Assembly (NCBI GenBank): GCA_030425285.1
Contig: JAUIAY010000001.1
Span: 1,164,963-1,228,962 of the forward strand
Reading direction: 5' to 3'
Origin: Bacteroidia bacterium
GTDB taxonomy: Bacteria > Bacteroidota > Bacteroidia > Flavobacteriales > Flavobacteriaceae
Length of the DNA: 64,000 nt
Shown here piece after piece: positions 1 to 9,643 of the stretch (its first letter is position 1; every line of letters begins with the position of its first letter). A program made the position numbers and the translations under genes. The notes beneath the pieces are model-generated. The model did not search any database and was not told the origin of the DNA. It was given only the letters and a program-made list of their open reading frames with translations.

Positions 1-1
1 T

Positions 2-574
2 GCTCAAGGTCAATATTTGAAGAATCTAAACATGGATAATGTGGATTACGAGTTCGCTTTTCAATTATTACCAATTGATTATGATGTTAAAAATGACCAA
101 TTAGACGACGCTGCACAGAAACCAAAAAACAATGAGGGTTTGTTTACCGTAAGACCTGAAATAGATTCTGTTCTTTTAGAAGTTACAAATAATGGTAAAA
201 AACCAATATATTTTTCAATAATTGAAATTAATTCAAAAGGAGAAATAGCACAGTTTTTTCCAAATCCAAATTGTAATTTAAACGATAACGAGAGGCGGTT
301 AATGCCTGGTAAGACTATGGTTTTTAAAGATTGCATTTTCTCTTTTTATCCACCTTATGAAAAATTAGTGTTAAAAGGATTTGCATCCCCAAATCCCATT
401 AACTTTCAAACAACAATAGAAAGTCAAGGAGCCAATAGTAGAACTCTTTTAAACCCACTAGAATCATTTGTTAGTGATACGTACAACCAAACTAGAGGAG
501 GGAAGGCTATTAGCCGAAGTGCTAATATTGATGCCTACACATCGGAATTTTTGTATGAAATAGTCAAGGAATAA
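2..574 (+). CDS. DUF4384-domain protein, C-terminal part (probably caspase-like)
   Basis: The reading frame is open from base 2 to the stop at 574, so this is the 3' part of a longer gene. The visible ~190 residues match a DUF4384 module: a strand ending in SVLLEVTNNG, then PIYFSIIEINSKG, then FFPNPNC, a LMPG turn, and a strand around KGFASPNPI. In known proteins DUF4384 usually sits behind a caspase-like (peptidase C14) domain or a kinase domain. That upstream domain would lie outside the window, so calling it caspase-like is inference. The next gene begins 4 bases after the stop and encodes a CHAT (caspase-relative) protease, which suggests co-transcription and supports a proteolysis-related role. 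Confidence 0.6.
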   Translation, partial: AQGQYLKNLNMDNVDYEFAFQLLPIDYDVKNDQLDDAAQKPKNNEGLFTVRPEIDSVLLEVTNNGKKPIYFSIIEINSKGEIAQFFPNPNCNLNDNERRLMPGKTMVFKDCIFSFYPPYEKLVLKGFASPNPINFQTTIESQGANSRTLLNPLESFVSDTYNQTRGGKAISRSANIDAYTSEFLYEIVKE

Positions 575-578
575 CAAT

Positions 579-3476
579 ATGGTTTTAAAAATCAACTTTT
601 CTGGTATCGTACTTATTGTTTTTATGCTTTTAAGCATTAATTGTTTTTCACAGCAACCAGATTACTCAAAAAAAATAGAAACTTATCAAAAAAGGCTAGA
701 TTCCATTGAACAAATTTCGGGGACAGAAAATCTTGAATATGGTAAGAATTTATTGAGGTTATCAAAGGAACTTCGTAAGGAAGGTAATCTTTATGAAGCA
801 AAAGAAAATAATATAAAGGCGAATTCTATATTCTCTAATTTGCAATATTTTAATTGGCTTGCGGTAGGTCAAATTAATTTATCACAGATTTATCGTGCTC
901 TTGGTAAGTTTGATAGAGCGATAAGTCTACAAAGTGAAGCATTATTGTATTTTGGTGATGAGGATAAAAAAACTTCAAATTATTTAGGTGGATTAAATAA
1001 CCTTGCAATTCTTTATGGCGAAATAGGGGACTATAAAAATGCTATTCCAATTTTTAAGGAGATTTTATCAATATTACCTGAAACTCACAAGGGGTTTTTG
1101 TCTGTAAATATTAGTCTGGCCGAAACCTACCAGCGTATGGGAGACTATGAAAATGCCCTTAAAATATATCTTGAATTATTGGATTCTGGCGATAAAGGAC
1201 ATAAAGATTATTGGCAACTCTTACAAAATTTAGCATTTGTATATGTTAAGCTTGGCGAATTTGATAAGGCTATGCAAATCTATGATGAAGCTCTGGTTAG
1301 TTGTGAAACTCAACTTGGTCAAGACCATTTTTTATATGGAAAATTACAGAACAATGTTGGTAAACTTTACTTCCAAATGGGTAATATTGAAAAAGCTCAA
1401 GCACTGTTTAAAGATGCCATAGATAACCTTTTAATTAAATACGACACGAGTAAAAAAGAGTACGGTTATTATCTCAATGATTATGCTGCCACTTTTTTAT
1501 ATCAAGGAAATTATGATAAAGCAATATCTTTATTGGAAGACAATGTTGACATAGGAAAGGAGAACCTAAATAAGGAAGGTTTGGACTATTGGAATAGAAA
1601 TTACCACTTGGCAAATGCTTATAATATGGCTGGCCGTTATGAGGAAGCAAAGCCTATTTTAGAGAAGGCTACTACAGAAATAAGAAATATTCTTGGAGAG
1701 AATCACACAACTTATGCAAAAATGTTGAATAGTTTGTGTGAAACTTATATTGCGTTGGACCTAGTAGATAAGGCAATTCCTTTACTGGAAGAATCCAATA
1801 GTATATTTGTAAGCGAGTTAAATAATATTTTCCAATTTCGTAGTGAGCAAGAAAAAAAGGCCTATTTGCAGTTGGTTCTCAAACATTTTGATTTTTTACA
1901 ATCCATTCCCATTGTTAAAAATGAAGATTACCCGAAATTAAATAATATTAATCTCAATAATCAATTAATGCTTAAAGGGCTATTGCTTAATAATTCAAAG
2001 AATATTCTAGAAAAACTTTCTAAATCAAATGATACACTTATTCAAAATAAAGTAATAGCCTATCGTTCAGAAAAATCAAAGATTTCGAGTTTGCTATCTC
2101 AGCCATTTGATGATAGAGATATGGATGTCGATAGTTTAAAAGAAATTGTTAATAGAAAAGAGGTTGATTTGGTGAAGTACTATAGCGATAATTTTGGTTC
2201 AGATTATTCTTTAAACAAAGATTGGAAAAAGCTTCAAGATCATTTAAAGAAAAAGGAATTAGCTATTGAATATTCTAGGTTTCAATTGACAAAAGGAAAT
2301 AAGGTATTGGATACTGTTTTTTATGCAGCTTATTTGTACCAAAAGAATTGGGAAAACCCAATTATGGTTCCATTGTTTGAAGACAGCCAGCTTAAGGAGG
2401 CCTTGTCTAAGAAAACCATAAATCAACTTTATGCTTCTAGAGGGTCAAAAGCTGTTAGTAAAGCAGATATAAAAGAAGTATATGAACTTCTTTGGGCTCC
2501 AATAGAAACGTATGTAAAGGATGTGGAGACAATTTATTTTTCACCCAGCGGATTATTGAACCAAGTTCCTTTTGCGGCAATTAATTTAGAGGGAGAGCCG
2601 TCATTGAATGAGCAATTTGACCTTATACAATTAAGTAGTACTGAACAATTAAATAAAGTGACTGTAAATCCAAATTTAACAGGTTCTATGTTTATCGGCG
2701 GTGTCAATTATGATTATTCAAAAGAATCTTTAAATACCAGTGATACGTTAAAGTACGCTAATTTAAATACTGACAATATCGGAAACTCTGGAGCTAGTAA
2801 TAATAGAGGAGATAATTGGGCTTATTTGCCAGGAACATTAAAGGAGATTGAAGATATTCAAGCCACTTTAAAGTCAAAAAATATAAAGTATTCAAGCTTA
2901 ATAGGCGATCAAGCTACAGAATCGAACTTCAAAAAAATTAGTGGAAATAGCCCAAGTGTTTTGCATATAGCAACTCATGGTTTTTTCTTTGAAGATTCAA
3001 AAGATTTAGAAAAATCAGATTCAGATGTGGGTTTAGAAAATGAATTTAAGTTTGCTGAAAACCCATTACTGCGTTCAGGCCTTCTATTGGCTGGAGCAAA
3101 TCATGTTTGGAAAAATGGTGTAAATCTGTTTGAAAATGAAGATGGTATTTTGACTGCCTTGGAGATTTCAAATTTAGATTTAAGCAATACTGATATTGTG
3201 GTGTTAAGTGCTTGTGAAACAGGTTTAGGTGACATTGAAGGCAGTGAAGGAGTTTATGGGTTGCAACGGGCTTTTAAAATGGCAGGAGTTGATATTATTG
3301 TCATGAGCCTTTGGCAGGTTCCTGATACAGAAACAGCAGAGTTTATGAATCTCTTTTATCTAAACTGGATTCAAGGACTTCAGGTTAGACAAGCATTTAT
3401 TCAAGCTCAAAAAACCATGCAAAAGAAATATGAAAATGATCCTTTAAAATGGGCAGCATTTGTTTTATTGGAATAG
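579..3476 (+). CDS. TPR-CHAT domain protein (caspase-like protease)
   Basis: This 965-residue protein has an N-terminal signal-like segment (GIVLIVFMLLSINCFSQ). About eight tetratricopeptide repeats follow, over residues 55-400 (for example YGEIGDYKNAIPIFKEIL and YVKLGEFDKAMQIYDEAL), then a helical linker. A CHAT domain fills roughly residues 640-965. The CHAT His-Cys dyad is visible: His800 in IATHGFFF and Cys879 in LSACETGLGD. The following GVYGLQRAFKMAGV and SLWQVPD motifs are typical of CHAT. CHAT proteins are clan CD cysteine peptidases usually gated by a sensor partner. The signal peptide suggests this one works in the periplasm or at the outer membrane, not in a cytoplasmic Cas-type complex. 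It follows the DUF4384 gene by 4 bases. Its substrate is unknown. Confidence 0.85.
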   Translation: MVLKINFSGIVLIVFMLLSINCFSQQPDYSKKIETYQKRLDSIEQISGTENLEYGKNLLRLSKELRKEGNLYEAKENNIKANSIFSNLQYFNWLAVGQINLSQIYRALGKFDRAISLQSEALLYFGDEDKKTSNYLGGLNNLAILYGEIGDYKNAIPIFKEILSILPETHKGFLSVNISLAETYQRMGDYENALKIYLELLDSGDKGHKDYWQLLQNLAFVYVKLGEFDKAMQIYDEALVSCETQLGQDHFLYGKLQNNVGKLYFQMGNIEKAQALFKDAIDNLLIKYDTSKKEYGYYLNDYAATFLYQGNYDKAISLLEDNVDIGKENLNKEGLDYWNRNYHLANAYNMAGRYEEAKPILEKATTEIRNILGENHTTYAKMLNSLCETYIALDLVDKAIPLLEESNSIFVSELNNIFQFRSEQEKKAYLQLVLKHFDFLQSIPIVKNEDYPKLNNINLNNQLMLKGLLLNNSKNILEKLSKSNDTLIQNKVIAYRSEKSKISSLLSQPFDDRDMDVDSLKEIVNRKEVDLVKYYSDNFGSDYSLNKDWKKLQDHLKKKELAIEYSRFQLTKGNKVLDTVFYAAYLYQKNWENPIMVPLFEDSQLKEALSKKTINQLYASRGSKAVSKADIKEVYELLWAPIETYVKDVETIYFSPSGLLNQVPFAAINLEGEPSLNEQFDLIQLSSTEQLNKVTVNPNLTGSMFIGGVNYDYSKESLNTSDTLKYANLNTDNIGNSGASNNRGDNWAYLPGTLKEIEDIQATLKSKNIKYSSLIGDQATESNFKKISGNSPSVLHIATHGFFFEDSKDLEKSDSDVGLENEFKFAENPLLRSGLLLAGANHVWKNGVNLFENEDGILTALEISNLDLSNTDIVVLSACETGLGDIEGSEGVYGLQRAFKMAGVDIIVMSLWQVPDTETAEFMNLFYLNWIQGLQVRQAFIQAQKTMQKKYENDPLKWAAFVLLE

Positions 3477-3664
3477 TTTTGACTAAACCTTTAAAAGTGC
3501 CGTTAATGGGATTAAATTTGAATTTTAACGAATTTTTAAGAAAAATCACACATAGACTTTTGGGGCTAATTGATTATTAATTAATTTGTTACTCTAGTTT
3601 GTGCTATTAACTTTAGAATCCCCATTTTTTCTACTATTTGACCCGCTGTAAATAACTTTTTAAA

Positions 3665-6600
3665 ATGAATAAGTATTTAGGCGTGCTATTATTGCTGTTA
3701 CCTTTTTTTTTAACCGCCCAAACAGTTTCTATTCCAGATCCAGAATTTGAACAATTTTTAATTGATGATGGCATTGATAGTGATACAACTATTAATGGTG
3801 AAGTACTTTTAAGTGATGTGTCTTCAGTTCCTATTTTATTTATTTCAGATTATGATATATCTAATTTAGAGGGACTTCAGTTCTTTTCTGGTTTAACAAA
3901 TTTTACATTGTATAATAATACGGGAGCACTATTAAATATTGATTTTTCTCAAAATGTATTATTAGACAAAATAATAATCATTGATTCTCCTTTTTTAAAT
4001 TCGATTGATATTAATTCCAATATTTTGCTTGAAGAGTTACAGTTGAATACTGGAAATGAAGGCTTTAGCGTTGTGGATGTTAGTTCAAATATAAATCTAA
4101 CCCTTTTAAATTTAGCAGATAATGGTATTAATTCTGTCAATGTTTCCAATAACACTCAATTAATTTCTTTAGTTTTAAGTGGTAATCCAATTACTTCAAT
4201 AGACGTAACTGAACTACCTGAATTACAAATATTATTGGTTCATTACACCCAATTAACGTCAATAGATGTTTCTTCTAATCCATTTATTCGAGATCTATGG
4301 GTTAATAATTGCAATTTAATCAATGCAAATCTAAAAAACGGATTTAATCAATTTATGACATCGGTATTATTAGATGGTAACCCTTCATTATCATGTGTTG
4401 AAGTTGATGATGTCGCTTATGCTAATACAGCTACAGGATGGTTGAAAGATGCAACTGCTGATTACGCCAATAATTGTAACCCTATTACTATTAATTCTTA
4501 TCCATATATAGAAGATTTTGAATCTGGTGCTAATGGTTGGTCTGTTAATGGTTATAATCCCTCTTGGGAATTAAATGTTCCGAATGGTAACTTTATTCAG
4601 GGTGCTGCATCTGGTAGTAATGCTTGGGTGACTAATGCTGTGGGTCCTCATAATCAATGGGAAGAGAGTTGGGTTGAAAGCCCGACTTTTGATTTGTCGT
4701 CTTTAAACACACCACATTTGCAAATTGATATTTGGTGGGAATGTGGGGAAGGTATTAACGGAGCATTAATACAATCAACCTTTGATAATGGTTTAACTTG
4801 GCAGAATCTTGGTTTTTTAAATGATCAACCGAATTGGTACAATAATAATAACATTAATAGTGAACCAGGAGGCAGTAATGTTGGGTGGTCTGGTAATGGA
4901 ATTTTTACAAATGGCTCTTTAAAATGGTTGAGGGCATATCAAGATTTAAGTCATTTAGCAGGGCCTAATAATGTGAAATTTAGAGTGGTTTTTGCTTCTA
5001 ATGGGTTTAATTTTGGGAGAGATGGCTTTGCTTTTGATACATTTTCAATTTTAGAAGAACCTTGTTTTGCAGGAAATGATATGACGCAATTTGTTTTGGG
5101 TTGTGAACTAGAAAGCGGTATTGTTAATTTAAATAGTTTTCTAACTGAAGAGACTAACGCTAATGGTGTTTGGGAAGCACTAGATGGTGTGGCTGTTTCA
5201 GTTAATGGAGACATTGATTTTACTGGTGTATCCGAAGGTAATTATGATTTTCAGTATTTAGTATCAACGGAAGGTGGTGCATGTACAGATGTAGCCATCA
5301 TAACCATTGATTTTCAGGAGACATTATCAGCCGGTACAAGTACTGAAATAGAAACCTGTGGAGGAGATGAATATTCTAGTTTTGATATGTTTGATTTTAT
5401 AGGGCTATATTTTGATGGTCTTAATCAATCAGGTGTTTGGACAGATTCAGGCGGATTTGAGGTTGAATTTCCAATATTTCCTTCGGATGGTGATGTTTAT
5501 ACCTACACTCATGCGGCAAATGGAGATTGCCCAGAGGTATCTTCAACAGTTACATTTATCCAACCACCAATATTAAGTGCTGGGGAAACACCTGAAACGG
5601 AAGATTTGGGATGTAATCCTCCAGAATTTACGATTGAATTGAACTCTAAATTAGTAAATGCTGATATTGGGGGAGAATGGAGAAATGCACCAGATGATTC
5701 AGGTGATATTGAAATTGTTTCTAGTACAGGTGATGGAGGAGAGCCCATAGATGAAGTTGATTTTGGAACATTAGGGGCAGGTTCATATTATTTCAGATTT
5801 GAATATGCAGTTCCAGATGATTGTGGGCTTTCGGAAAGTCCAACTGCTATTATTTCATTCGAGATTGCAATTTTTGATTCTCAAGCACCTAATGTTAGTA
5901 TCTCGTTTTGTGAAGATGATTTGAATCAAATAGATATTGAACAAGTTTTAGATTTTTTCGTTCAAGATGATGGTACAGGATTGTGGTCTTGGGATTATTT
6001 TGCTGGGCCAGGGAATTATGGTGACATAGGTGTGTATCAATTGTCAAATGGCTGTGGTGAACCATCAGGCTTTGTAAATGTATATTTAAACGCCTTACGT
6101 CCAAAAGTATTTTTGCAAGGAGCCCTATTAAACCCCAATGTTGGTGAAGAGCATTTAATGCGTGATGATTTAAGAGTCATGGGGCAATTACCAAGCCAAT
6201 CGCCTTACGCAGATGGTTCGTTTGTTTCTGGAGACCCCTTTTCAGTATCTGGAGAAAATGCTATTGTAGATTGGGTTTTGGTTGAGTTGCGTGATGAAGA
6301 ATCTTTGAGTACAGTTATGTTTTCACAACCTGCCTTATTGCAACGAGATGGTGATGTTGTTGGTTTGGATGGGGTATCGGCGCTTTGTTTTAAAGAAGAA
6401 TTTTCAGATACAGGAATTACAGGGAATTATTTTTTATCCATTAAACACAGAAACCATTTGGCTATAATGACGGAAAATCCAGTAGCAATTGGATTATCAT
6501 TTACAGAGTTAGTTGTAGATTTCACAGATGCCAATAATTCTATAACGTATGGAATAGACGCCCAAACTAACTTTGGAATGCCTGATAATAAATTGGGGAT

Positions 6601-6889
6601 GTGGGCTGGCGATGTAGATGGAAATGGAGTCATTCAATATGTTGGTGCTCAAGCCGAAACACCTAGTATGTTGTCCTTTATTATGAATCATCCATCAAAT
6701 ACACTTAATTTACCAACTTGGACAATAAATGAATATAATGATAATCCTTTTGATGTAGATTTAAATGGGACTACGCAATATGTGGGATCGGATTCCGAGT
6801 TACCATTTATTTTGCAGAATATATTTGCCTTTCCTGGAAATACATTTAATTTACCGACTTGGGTTATAGAGCAACAATTGCCTGATTAA
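3665..6889 (+). CDS. Large secreted LRR adhesin with C-terminal dockerin-like repeats
   Basis: The protein has 1074 residues and a clear signal peptide (YLGVLLLLLPFFLTAQ). Residues 40-270 are Bacteroidetes-type leucine-rich repeats (INSVNVSNNTQLISLVLSGNPITSIDV-like units). A beta-rich lectin or MAM-like region starting PYIEDFESGANGW follows, then Ig-like repeats. The tail from about residue 815 carries conserved segments DWVLVELRD, QRDGDVVGLDG and IKHRNHLAIMT. It ends in two Ca-binding-type repeats, DVDGNGVIQYVG (from residue 983) and DVDLNGTTQYVG (from residue 1030), each followed by a helix and a LNLPTW segment. No T9SS sorting domain is visible at the C-terminus. The T9SS-tagged gene that follows starts 16 bases later. 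The role is probably surface adhesion or glycan binding; the ligand is unknown. Confidence 0.75.
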   Translation: MNKYLGVLLLLLPFFLTAQTVSIPDPEFEQFLIDDGIDSDTTINGEVLLSDVSSVPILFISDYDISNLEGLQFFSGLTNFTLYNNTGALLNIDFSQNVLLDKIIIIDSPFLNSIDINSNILLEELQLNTGNEGFSVVDVSSNINLTLLNLADNGINSVNVSNNTQLISLVLSGNPITSIDVTELPELQILLVHYTQLTSIDVSSNPFIRDLWVNNCNLINANLKNGFNQFMTSVLLDGNPSLSCVEVDDVAYANTATGWLKDATADYANNCNPITINSYPYIEDFESGANGWSVNGYNPSWELNVPNGNFIQGAASGSNAWVTNAVGPHNQWEESWVESPTFDLSSLNTPHLQIDIWWECGEGINGALIQSTFDNGLTWQNLGFLNDQPNWYNNNNINSEPGGSNVGWSGNGIFTNGSLKWLRAYQDLSHLAGPNNVKFRVVFASNGFNFGRDGFAFDTFSILEEPCFAGNDMTQFVLGCELESGIVNLNSFLTEETNANGVWEALDGVAVSVNGDIDFTGVSEGNYDFQYLVSTEGGACTDVAIITIDFQETLSAGTSTEIETCGGDEYSSFDMFDFIGLYFDGLNQSGVWTDSGGFEVEFPIFPSDGDVYTYTHAANGDCPEVSSTVTFIQPPILSAGETPETEDLGCNPPEFTIELNSKLVNADIGGEWRNAPDDSGDIEIVSSTGDGGEPIDEVDFGTLGAGSYYFRFEYAVPDDCGLSESPTAIISFEIAIFDSQAPNVSISFCEDDLNQIDIEQVLDFFVQDDGTGLWSWDYFAGPGNYGDIGVYQLSNGCGEPSGFVNVYLNALRPKVFLQGALLNPNVGEEHLMRDDLRVMGQLPSQSPYADGSFVSGDPFSVSGENAIVDWVLVELRDEESLSTVMFSQPALLQRDGDVVGLDGVSALCFKEEFSDTGITGNYFLSIKHRNHLAIMTENPVAIGLSFTELVVDFTDANNSITYGIDAQTNFGMPDNKLGMWAGDVDGNGVIQYVGAQAETPSMLSFIMNHPSNTLNLPTWTINEYNDNPFDVDLNGTTQYVGSDSELPFILQNIFAFPGNTFNLPTWVIEQQLPD

Positions 6890-6905
6890 TGCTAAAATTA
6901 TCACT

Positions 6906-7721
6906 ATGAGAAAAATATTGTTTTTTACAGCGCTTCTGCTTTGTTTTAATGGCAAAGCCCAAAATTACTCCTTTAGTTTAGTACACAATTCTGAATATAG
7001 TTTTTCAGTTGTTGCGGTACCTGATTTTGATTCTGGTTCATTTGAGCCTATGGTCCAATTTTACGGGTTTACATTAGTATTGCCAGCTGGAACAACAGTT
7101 ACCGTTGATGATATTCAACCCAATGGGCTAACATTAATAGGAGGTAGTTATAGTATTGTTCCTGGTACTGCTGTTTCAAGTGCCGATGCTTCAATGTCTG
7201 ATAAAAGTTTATTGCTTTTTGCAACTGATGCCAGTTCAGGCTTATCTATTGGAAGTCATACTAGTGGACAGCAAATTTCCATGATTACATTCATAGTCAA
7301 TGGAAGCCCAAGTTCAGGTGAGTTAACGCTTTTAGGTAATGATACATTAACTGGTTTAGCTTATCCGGCACTTCAAAACTTTTATACAATTGATGCGTAC
7401 GATGATTCAGTGTTTTCAGCTGTTGACTTATACTCTGGTCAAACTGGCACAAGTAGTTTTGACTTTGCCACTTTGGATATTGTTGAAAATACTCTTAATG
7501 AAATAACAGTTTACCCAAACCCAGTGGCTGATGCGATTAGAATTAAAGGAGATGTGTCAAAAATTGAAGTTGTTGAGTTGTATTCTATGTCAGGTAAACT
7601 CATATACTCAATCTCTAATAGCTTTGAAAGTATTGATGTTAAAGGGTTAGATTCTGCAGTGTATTTTATAAAGTTAAAATCTGGGAATTCAACTAGGGTC
7701 ATTAAAATTGTAAAGGATTAA
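6906..7721 (+). CDS. T9SS type A sorted surface protein, possibly cohesin-like
   Basis: This 271-residue protein has a signal peptide (FFTALLLCFNGKAQ). A single beta-sandwich-like domain covers residues 20-190. A classic type A sorting domain follows, starting NEITVYPNPVADAIRIKG with VELYSMSGKLIYS and ending SGNSTRVIKIVKD, which directs export and cell-surface attachment through the type IX system. The beta domain has the feel of a cohesin module (an early strand FSVVAVPDFDSGSF, hydrophobic FTLVLPAG, late MITFIVNG), but sequence alone does not prove this. It lies 16 bases after the dockerin-repeat adhesin and is very likely in the same operon, so it could be the anchor of that protein. Its stop codon overlaps the convergent gene's stop. 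Confidence 0.8.
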   Translation: MRKILFFTALLLCFNGKAQNYSFSLVHNSEYSFSVVAVPDFDSGSFEPMVQFYGFTLVLPAGTTVTVDDIQPNGLTLIGGSYSIVPGTAVSSADASMSDKSLLLFATDASSGLSIGSHTSGQQISMITFIVNGSPSSGELTLLGNDTLTGLAYPALQNFYTIDAYDDSVFSAVDLYSGQTGTSSFDFATLDIVENTLNEITVYPNPVADAIRIKGDVSKIEVVELYSMSGKLIYSISNSFESIDVKGLDSAVYFIKLKSGNSTRVIKIVKD

Positions 7722-8497
7722 AACGCACATAATTTATAAGTATCACACAAAACTGAATTTATTTCTGTTTCGGAGACACCTAATTTTTTTAAATCCTTAA
7801 TTAAAGATTTGTGTTCCTTTTTTAACTCTGAAAACTGTTTGGAGTCGACAATGGAAAAGAAATTATAAGGTATGTTTTTTAAATTTGGAAACTCTTCTGT
7901 AGTGACTGTCCATTTGTATTCGGTATCATTACTGAAGAAAGAATTCTTCGTGTCAAACGTAATAAAACTATTCTCTGTTTCAGTTTGAAATAACTCGTTT
8001 GTTTTTAGGTTTTGTAAATAAAAATAATAAACACCCTTGTCAGATTCTTTCCAATTGAACTCAATTGTCTTTCCTGTTATAAAAGATTGGTCTTCAGGTG
8101 TGCTCATTAAAGCATCGCCTCTAAAAACACCTGCGATTTTAGTTTCTGTATTTTCCCTGTTTAATAATTCATCCCAGATGAATTTAAAATATTTTGTGGT
8201 CAAACTTGATGTTTTACCTTCAAATTTTGAAAGTAATAAGGTGTTGAAATCACACAGGCCTTCTTGGTCTCTTTTAAAAATGTTTCCTTCTTTATCAATG
8301 GCTGTTATTTGGGATTTTGGGAATAGATTTAGTATATATTCTTTTGTAACAATATCACCCTTTGAAATAGGTTTTGTGCTTTGAGGGGATTTTAAAAGTA
8401 TGTCGCCTTCAAACCTATAAACACATAGACTGTCTTGCGAGAAACCACATTGAATGATTAATATGAATATTAAGAATCTAAAAATTGACTTTTCCAT
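7718..8497 (-). CDS. Secreted protein of unknown function in CHASE2 operon
   Basis: The 259-residue protein has a signal peptide (RFLIFILIIQCGFSQ), so it is periplasmic or lipidated. I do not recognise a family. The middle (ISKGDIVTKEYILNLFPKSQ) looks like a short FecR or SH3-like segment, and residues 125-210 (GKTIEFNWKESDKGVYYFYLQN, then TEYKWTV) look like a fibronectin-like beta domain. A charged helical tail follows. Its start lies 28 bases inside the end of the upstream CHASE2 gene, so the two are translationally coupled. Downstream it converges on the T9SS gene with overlapping stop codons. It is possibly a binding partner of the CHASE2 protein. Confidence 0.65.
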   Translation of the reverse strand: MEKSIFRFLIFILIIQCGFSQDSLCVYRFEGDILLKSPQSTKPISKGDIVTKEYILNLFPKSQITAIDKEGNIFKRDQEGLCDFNTLLLSKFEGKTSSLTTKYFKFIWDELLNRENTETKIAGVFRGDALMSTPEDQSFITGKTIEFNWKESDKGVYYFYLQNLKTNELFQTETENSFITFDTKNSFFSNDTEYKWTVTTEEFPNLKNIPYNFFSIVDSKQFSELKKEHKSLIKDLKKLGVSETEINSVLCDTYKLCAF

Positions 8498-9636
8498 TTA
8501 AAACGTTTATTTAGAAAATTTAATAGATGTGTATAATACCCTATCATTCCTAATCCAACTAAAGAAAGAATAAGAATTGGCGTAATATAAATATATACAT
8601 TGGATTCAATAAGTTTTATTGCCGCATATAACAATAGTATTGATATTATTAGTTGTAAGAACTTTATAGTTAGATCATAGACTAATTCATTTTTTTTCTT
8701 AAGTCTAAAACCAAGAAGTGTAATGAAAAAGCATAGAACGAAAGCTATTGTAAACGAGATGAAATTTGGTATTTTTTTTATGAAGTTTTCTTGAATCAGC
8801 ATTTTGATAATGTTGGCTTGGATAACTACTCCATGCATGTCTGGTGTTGAACGACCAACAAATTTCTCATTCAAAGGCGTAAAGTGCTTGTCTTCAATGT
8901 CGTATGGGTTGCCAGTTGGAGTTCCAAGGTATCCAAACAGGACAATGGCATTATTCAAAGCAGGGATAGTATTTGATGAGAGAATTTCTTCAATATCAAA
9001 TGTTAGGAATGAATCTAAATTTCCAAAATAGTTTATGGGGATTCTTGATTGTAATATGTTTTTTACATTCTTTTCACCAGAGTATCCAGATGCCATAGCA
9101 ATTTTAGAGGCAAAGGAAAAACTGTCATTCCTAAATCCAACGAAATCCCTAATAACTGAATTTTGATTCTCAAGTTCAACATTAATAAACCCTTCGTTGT
9201 AATCATTTAGCCTAAAGTACGGATGGTTCTCTATCTTGTTATCGCCATCGTAGTAAAATGAAAAAACTAGGTTGTCACGATTGCTAAAAGAACCTTTTAA
9301 AATGGAATCGTAATAAGAGTTTTTGAGATCTTTGAAAATAATATCTAAACCAATAACTTTTGGGTTGTGACTTGAAACCATGTCGATGGCCTTGGCTATT
9401 TGGTACCTGTCTTCGTGTTTTATATTTACAATAATTATATCATTACTAACTCTTTTGTCTAAAATTTTAGAGTGATAAATATCAGTAAAGCTAAAATCTG
9501 TAAATGCTCTTTCAAAAGGATCTAAAATAGAAAGGTTGACAACAAATAGATAAAGGATGCCTGATACAATAAAGGAAAATACCGTGCAAAACAATGCGTC
9601 AAAGCATAAATAATTCCATTTCCTTTTTATTGCCAT
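8470..9636 (-). CDS. CHASE2-domain membrane protein
   Basis: The protein has 388 residues. One N-terminal membrane helix (residues ~14-34, FCTVFSFIVSGILYLFVV) is followed by a large extracytoplasmic CHASE2 sensor region containing IIIVNIKHEDRY, NPKVIGLDIIFKD and NAIVLFGYLG. The C-terminus has three membrane helices (around FISFTIAFVLCFFITLLGF, LQLIISILLLYAAIKL and ITPILILSLVGLGMIGYY) and only a short cytoplasmic tail. This is the standard CHASE2 topology. However, the cyclase, kinase or phosphatase that usually follows is absent, so output must come from a partner. It is flanked by an unknown lipoprotein (7 bases upstream) and an unknown secreted protein. CHASE2 and CHAT genes co-occur in other bacteria, and a CHAT gene is only 5 kb away here. 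Confidence 0.85.
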   Translation of the reverse strand: MAIKRKWNYLCFDALFCTVFSFIVSGILYLFVVNLSILDPFERAFTDFSFTDIYHSKILDKRVSNDIIIVNIKHEDRYQIAKAIDMVSSHNPKVIGLDIIFKDLKNSYYDSILKGSFSNRDNLVFSFYYDGDNKIENHPYFRLNDYNEGFINVELENQNSVIRDFVGFRNDSFSFASKIAMASGYSGEKNVKNILQSRIPINYFGNLDSFLTFDIEEILSSNTIPALNNAIVLFGYLGTPTGNPYDIEDKHFTPLNEKFVGRSTPDMHGVVIQANIIKMLIQENFIKKIPNFISFTIAFVLCFFITLLGFRLKKKNELVYDLTIKFLQLIISILLLYAAIKLIESNVYIYITPILILSLVGLGMIGYYTHLLNFLNKRFKWKSQFLDS

Positions 9637-9643
9637 AATAAGA

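Noticed and set aside
579-3476. TPR-CHAT protein as a Cas-linked protease (craspase type)
   Set aside because: It has a signal peptide, and no Cas effector gene or CRISPR array occurs in the window.
3520-3620. Promoter before the LRR adhesin gene
   Set aside because: Several TTTG words occur but none has TA at the correct spacing for the -7 box, so I do not call one.
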